This document shows positions 13,858-17,527 of a DNA stretch of 17,527 nt, in pieces. Made by a program: the position numbers and the translations under genes. The notes under the pieces are model-generated. The model had not been told where the DNA came from, made no database searches, and worked only from the letters and a program-made list of their open reading frames with translations. The stretch lies in assembly GCA_022701925.1 (NCBI GenBank), contig JAKONM010000032.1:1-17527 (forward strand), written 5' to 3'. Source of the DNA: Microbacteriaceae bacterium. GTDB taxonomy: Bacteria; Actinomycetota; Actinomycetes; Actinomycetales; Microbacteriaceae. The first letter of the stretch is position 1. Every line of letters starts with the position of its first letter.

Positions 13858-15099
13858 TCAGTGCCGGGCGGCGACGGCCAGCACCGCGGCCTCGAACGCC
13901 TCGAGGGCCGCGGCGACGTCCTCCGCGGTCACGATCTCGTCCGGGTGGTGGCTGATGCCGTCGTTGCCGCAGCGCAGGAACAGCATCGCGACGCCCGTCA
14001 CGTCGGCGACGGCCATGCCGTCGTGGCCGGCTCGGCTCCAGATCCGCACGGGCTCCGCGTCGCCGGTCGCCTGCACCCCCTGCTCGATCGCCGCGACGAG
14101 CGCCGGGTCGCAGGGCGTGGTGTCCGCCCGGTAGAACTCGTCCCAGCTCCACTCGACCCCGCGGCGCGCGCAGAGCTCGCGCGCGAAGCCGTCGATGCGC
14201 TCGAACGCCGCATCGCGGGCCTCGTCCGTCTCCGCGCGAAGGTCCAGGGAGAAGCGGCAGACCCCGGGCACCACGTTCACCCCGCCGGGGAAGGCGCGGA
14301 TGCGGCCGACCGTGCCGATGGTGCCCGTCTCGACCGCGATCCGCTCGATGGCGACCACGACCTCGGCCGCGACGACCAGCGCATCGCGGCGGCGCGCGTA
14401 GGGCGTGCCGCCGGCGTGCCCCGCGCGGCCCGTGACCTGCAGGGCGAAGCGGCGGGCGCCTGCGATCCCGGTGACGACCCCCAGCGCGCGGCCGGCGTCC
14501 AGCAGGTGCGGCCCCTGCTCGATGTGCGCCTCCAGGTAGCCGACCAGGTCCTCCGGCCGACGGGCGGCCTCCCCCACCCGGGCGGGGTCCAGCCCGAAGT
14601 CGGTCATCGCCCGGGCGACCGTCACGCCGTGGCGGTCGGGGATCGCCAGCCATCCGTCGTCCACTCGGCCCGCGAAGGCTCGCGAGCCGAACAGGGCGTT
14701 CCCGAACCGGGTGCCCTCCTCGTCCGTGAAGCCGACGACCTCCAGTGCGAAGGGCAGCGCGGACGCGTCCACCCGGTCCGCCACCTCGATCGCCAGCAGC
14801 ACCCCGAGCATCCCGTCGAAGCGGCCCGCGTCCGTCACCGTGTCCAGGTGGCTGCCCAGCACCAGCGCGGGCAGCCCGGGCCGGGCGCCCTCGAGCCGCC
14901 CGACCAGGTTGCCCGCCGCGTCCTGCCGCACCGCCAGGCCGGCCTCGGCCATCCACCCGCCGGTCAGGGCGTTCGCGGCGGCGTGCTCGGGCGACAGGTG
15001 CACGCGCTCCACGCCGCCGGACAGGGAGGTCAGCCGGGCCAGCTCGTCGCAGCGCTGCAGCGCCTGCGCGGCTCCCGCGACGGCGGAGGGCCTGCTCAT
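13858..15099 (-). CDS. allC: Allantoate amidohydrolase (M20 family)
   Basis: 413 residues, normal for the M20 hydantoinase/carbamoylase group. It releases ammonia and CO2 from allantoate to give ureidoglycine. Binuclear metal-site residues are visible: His84 and Asp86 (GSHLDTVTDAGRFDGMLG, with Asp95), Glu127-Glu128 (TDEEGTRF), His192 (EAHIEQGP) and a His in the C-terminal ISHHPDE. SRAGHDGMAVA is typical of the lid or substrate region. The family also contains N-carbamoyl amino acid hydrolases and ureidoglycine hydrolases; the pucG neighbour favours AllC. The ATG at 15099 overlaps the pucG stop as ATGA. The reading frame continues upstream only as a shadow of pucG. It is the last gene of the amidase-pucG-allC unit, ending at the hairpin at 13762-13842. 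Confidence 0.9.
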   Translation of the reverse strand: MSRPSAVAGAAQALQRCDELARLTSLSGGVERVHLSPEHAAANALTGGWMAEAGLAVRQDAAGNLVGRLEGARPGLPALVLGSHLDTVTDAGRFDGMLGVLLAIEVADRVDASALPFALEVVGFTDEEGTRFGNALFGSRAFAGRVDDGWLAIPDRHGVTVARAMTDFGLDPARVGEAARRPEDLVGYLEAHIEQGPHLLDAGRALGVVTGIAGARRFALQVTGRAGHAGGTPYARRRDALVVAAEVVVAIERIAVETGTIGTVGRIRAFPGGVNVVPGVCRFSLDLRAETDEARDAAFERIDGFARELCARRGVEWSWDEFYRADTTPCDPALVAAIEQGVQATGDAEPVRIWSRAGHDGMAVADVTGVAMLFLRCGNDGISHHPDEIVTAEDVAAALEAFEAAVLAVAARH

Positions 15100-16319
15100 G
15101 CGGCCGCCCGGTACGCGTCCAGCGCCGCCTCGGTGCCGCCGCCGGAGGGCACGCCGACGCCGTGCCGGCGCAGCACCGCCTCCAACGCCGCCAAGGTCGT
15201 CAGCACCGCGTCGCGCCGGGCGTTGTACCCCATCACCCCGATGCGCCAGACGCGCCCGTGCAGCGGCCCGAACGAGGTGCCGATCTCGATGCCGTAGTCC
15301 TGCAGCAGCTCGGCCCGCACCGCGTCGCCCAGCACCCCGGCCGGGATCTCGACGCCCATCACGTTCGTCATCCGGTGCCGCAGGTCGCCGAAGGGCGTCA
15401 GCCCCAGCCCCTGCACGCCGGCCAGCATCGCGTCGCCGTGCAGGCGGTGCCGGGCCACCGCCTCGTCGACGCCCTCCTCCAGCAGGATCCGCGCGCATTC
15501 GCGGGCGCTGTAGAGCATGGTCGCGGCCTCCGTGTGGTGGTTCAGCCGCTCCGGCCCCCAGTAGTCCAGGATCTGCCCCAGGTCGAAGTAGTTGGAGCGG
15601 ATCCGGTTCTCGCGCACGGGGTCGCCCTCGGCGCGGATGCCGGCCTCGATGCTCTTGCGGCCCTCGATCACCTCGACCGCACGGGCCGACAGGGTGATCG
15701 GCGCGCTGCCGGACGGTCCGCCGAGGCACTTCTGCAGCCCGGCGGTCACCGCGTCGAGGCCCCACGCGTCCGTGCGGAACTCGTTGCCGCCCAGGCTCGC
15801 CGTCGTGTCGCAGTAGAGCAGCACGTCGTGCTCGCGGCAGATCTCCCCGAGCCGGTCCAGCGGCTGCGCGACGGTGGTGGAGGTGTCGCCGTGCACGATC
15901 GCCAGCACCTTCGGCCGCACCCGCCGCACCGCCTCCTCGATCGCCTCGGGGGCGAAGACCTGCCCCCAGGGCACGTCGATCGCGTGCACCTCGGCGCCGC
16001 AGCGCTCCGCGATCTCGACCAGCAGGTGGCCGAATCGGCCGAAGCGCGGCACGAGCACCCGGTCGCCCGGCTCGACCAGCGACACCAGCGCCGCCTCGAT
16101 GCCGGCGCGGGAGGTGCCGTCGACCAGCAGCGTCGCCTCGTTGTCCGTGTCGAACACGCGGCGGTACAGGTGCTGCACCTCCGCCATCGTCGACGCCATG
16201 AAGGGGTCGAACTGCCCCGTCAGCTGCGCGGACATCGCCTGCAGCACCCGCGGGTGCACGGTGATGGGCCCGGGACCCATCAGCAGGCGGGCGGGCGGGT
16301 CGATCGGTCCTGCGGTCAC
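15096..16319 (-). CDS. pucG: (S)-ureidoglycine-glyoxylate aminotransferase
   Basis: 407 residues from GTG 16319. A class V PLP-dependent aminotransferase of the alanine/serine-glyoxylate group. It has the N-terminal LLMGPGPITVHPRVLQAMS, the substrate/PLP phosphate region DGTSRAGIEAAL, Asp171 (YCDTTASLGG) to hold the pyridine nitrogen and the Schiff-base Lys197 (GLQKCLGGPSGSAP). NYFDLGQILDYW and NHHTEAATMLYSARE follow. In purine catabolism PucG moves the amino group of ureidoglycine to glyoxylate, giving oxalurate and glycine. Alanine-glyoxylate aminotransferase is the alternative, but coupling to allC favours PucG. GTG 16319 follows a strong AGAGGAG at 4-nt spacing. ATG 16382 overlaps the amidase stop (ATGA) and would give 428 residues; its ribosome binding site is weak. 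Confidence 0.9.
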   Translation of the reverse strand: MTAGPIDPPARLLMGPGPITVHPRVLQAMSAQLTGQFDPFMASTMAEVQHLYRRVFDTDNEATLLVDGTSRAGIEAALVSLVEPGDRVLVPRFGRFGHLLVEIAERCGAEVHAIDVPWGQVFAPEAIEEAVRRVRPKVLAIVHGDTSTTVAQPLDRLGEICREHDVLLYCDTTASLGGNEFRTDAWGLDAVTAGLQKCLGGPSGSAPITLSARAVEVIEGRKSIEAGIRAEGDPVRENRIRSNYFDLGQILDYWGPERLNHHTEAATMLYSARECARILLEEGVDEAVARHRLHGDAMLAGVQGLGLTPFGDLRHRMTNVMGVEIPAGVLGDAVRAELLQDYGIEIGTSFGPLHGRVWRIGVMGYNARRDAVLTTLAALEAVLRRHGVGVPSGGGTEAALDAYRAAA

Positions 16320-16378
16320 GTCGCTCCTCTGCTGCCCGGCGTGCGGGCGGGTGTCCTGTCCGGCCGCGGCGACCGGGC

Positions 16379-17527
16379 TCATCGGGGCACCGCCAGGGCG
16401 GCGGCGCGGTGCACCAGGGCGTCGTCGCTGTGCCGCGGCCCCACCAGGCCGAGCCCCACGGGGGCGCCGCCGACCTGCAGCAGCGGCGCGGAGAGGGCGG
16501 GGGCGCCCAGCACCCCAGCGATGCAGGTCAGCCCCAGGGTGCGCGAGCGCGCGCGGTCGACCTCCTCGGCCGGCGCGGTCGTGCGCGGGGCGGGGCCGGA
16601 CGCGGAGGGCAGCAGCAGCACGGCCCCTGCCAGCGCCTGCTCGAACCGGGCGCGGTGCTCCGCGACCGCGTCCCGGGCGCTGGCCGCCTGGCCCCCGGTG
16701 ATCCCCGCGGCGATGCGGAACCGCTCCGCGACCGCACCGCTCACCGCGCCGGGGTGCGCGGTCAGCCAGTCGCCGTCCGCCCGCCACGCCTCGTGGGCCT
16801 GCACCACCCGGAGGGCCTCCTGGGCCGCGGCGACGTCGCCGAGGTCCACGTTCTCGGCGCCCAGGCCGCGCACCGCCGCCGAGAAGGCGTCGCGCACCGC
16901 GTCGTCCAGGTGCTCGAGCAGCCCGGGCGCGACCGCGAACCGGTCCGGGGCGGGCACGGCGGGAGCACCGATGGCCGAGACCCGCGAGCAGGCCGCCAGC
17001 ACCTCGCGGTCCCGGGTCAGCCAGCCGACGGTGTCGAGGCTGGGCGCCAGCGGCAGCATCCCCGCCACCGGCACCCGGCCGTGCGTCGTCCGGAGCCCCC
17101 ACAGGCCCTGGTGGCTCGCGGGCACGCGCACGGACCCGGCCGTGTCGGTGGCGAGCCCGATCGCGGCCTGCCCCAGCGCCACCGCGGAGGCGGGGCCGCT
17201 CGACGAGCCGCCGGGCAGCGCCCCGGGCACGCGGCCGTTCGGCGGGGTGCCGTAGTGCGGGTTCGCGCCGGCCAGCGAGTAGGCCAGCTCGTCGGTGCGG
17301 GCGATGCCGACGACGTGGGCTCCGGCGTCGAGCAGCGCCTGCACGGCGGGGGCGGTGCGCCGTTCCACGGGCGCGCCGGTCAGCCAGGCGGGCACCCCGG
17401 CGCCGATGCGCTGGCCCGCGATCGCGAACAGGTCCTTGACGGCCGCGCCGCGGCCCCGCAGCGGCCCGTCGGGGGCGCCCTCGACCAGCGGCGCACCGGC
17501 GACCCGCCAGATTCGGCCGTCCAGGGC
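16379..17527 (-). CDS. Amidase signature family enzyme (N-terminus outside window)
   Basis: The last 382 residues are visible; the frame is open to the window edge. The Ser-cisSer-Lys triad of amidase signature enzymes is present. The Lys is in RGAAVKDLFAIAGQRIGAG at visible residue 31. The cis-Ser is in PGGSSSGPASAVALGQ near 105-120. The nucleophile Ser132 is in ATDTAGSVRVPAS. The visible start (DGRIWRVAGAPLVEG) recalls actinobacterial amidases that carry an AtzH-like domain ahead of the amidase, but that part is off-window. The family cleaves amides, ureides or carbamoyl groups. Linkage to pucG makes oxalurate or another ureide a candidate substrate; this is inference. Its stop overlaps the alternative pucG ATG, or lies 59 bp before the preferred GTG. 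Confidence 0.88.
   Translation of the reverse strand, partial: ALDGRIWRVAGAPLVEGAPDGPLRGRGAAVKDLFAIAGQRIGAGVPAWLTGAPVERRTAPAVQALLDAGAHVVGIARTDELAYSLAGANPHYGTPPNGRVPGALPGGSSSGPASAVALGQAAIGLATDTAGSVRVPASHQGLWGLRTTHGRVPVAGMLPLAPSLDTVGWLTRDREVLAACSRVSAIGAPAVPAPDRFAVAPGLLEHLDDAVRDAFSAAVRGLGAENVDLGDVAAAQEALRVVQAHEAWRADGDWLTAHPGAVSGAVAERFRIAAGITGGQAASARDAVAEHRARFEQALAGAVLLLPSASGPAPRTTAPAEEVDRARSRTLGLTCIAGVLGAPALSAPLLQVGGAPVGLGLVGPRHSDDALVHRAAALAVPR

Noticed and set aside
13858..15765. 635-residue version of allC and 668-residue version of pucG (15096-17102)
   Set aside because: Good internal starts (ATG 15099 with ATGA overlap; GTG 16319 with a strong ribosome binding site) and homology boundaries show that the extra N-terminal parts are shadows of the preceding genes.

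Overview
The window is very GC-rich, with strong G/C preference at third codon positions and many GTG starts. Shine-Dalgarno sites are often weak and the terminators lack U-tracts. This points to a high-GC actinobacterium. Protein style and gene content (galTK, MarR/FMN-reductase pair, uricase-type purine catabolism) suggest Micrococcales, perhaps Microbacteriaceae; that placement is inference. I find no rRNA, tRNA, CRISPR array, insertion sequence, integrase or phage gene. The window looks chromosomal.

Layout. (1) 1-1260: the end of an MFS exporter gene converges on a PhzF-family gene whose usual active-site His codon reads Leu. (2) 1395-4650, minus strand: galactokinase and galactose-1-phosphate uridylyltransferase form a coupled galT-galK pair. 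Upstream lie a RimJ/RimL-type acetyltransferase and a small two-helix membrane protein. A 14-bp hairpin fills the gap before galT and covers its ribosome binding site. (3) 4757-5890: a MarR regulator is divergent from an NAD(P)H-dependent FMN reductase, with an inverted-repeat operator over both predicted promoters. (4) 6011-17527: this is mainly a purine (urate/allantoin) degradation region in several transcription units. They are allB (+), uricase (+), MFS-uraD-uraH (-), a MocA-like nucleotidyltransferase (+) and amidase-pucG-allC (-). A DUF1990 protein, a GNAT protein, a PH-like membrane protein and a HAD phosphatase are interspersed.

Together the purine genes cover urate -> 5-hydroxyisourate (uricase) -> OHCU (UraH) -> S-allantoin (UraD) -> allantoate (AllB) -> ureidoglycine/ureidoglycolate (AllC), plus ureidoglycine + glyoxylate -> oxalurate + glycine (PucG). 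The amidase is the first gene seen of the pucG-allC unit and is a candidate for the next hydrolytic step; this is inference. Xanthine dehydrogenase is not in the window. The MocA-like protein would fit maturation of its molybdenum cofactor. No PucR-type regulator is visible.

The window is mostly ordinary metabolism and I see no clear new defence or mobile system. The points most worth a second look are the hairpin over the galT ribosome binding site, two intergenic hairpins that share sequence, the symmetric MarR operator with an apparently leaderless marR, a membrane-protein gene with no stop codon before the next gene, the PhzF His-to-Leu change, and the amidase linked to pucG.
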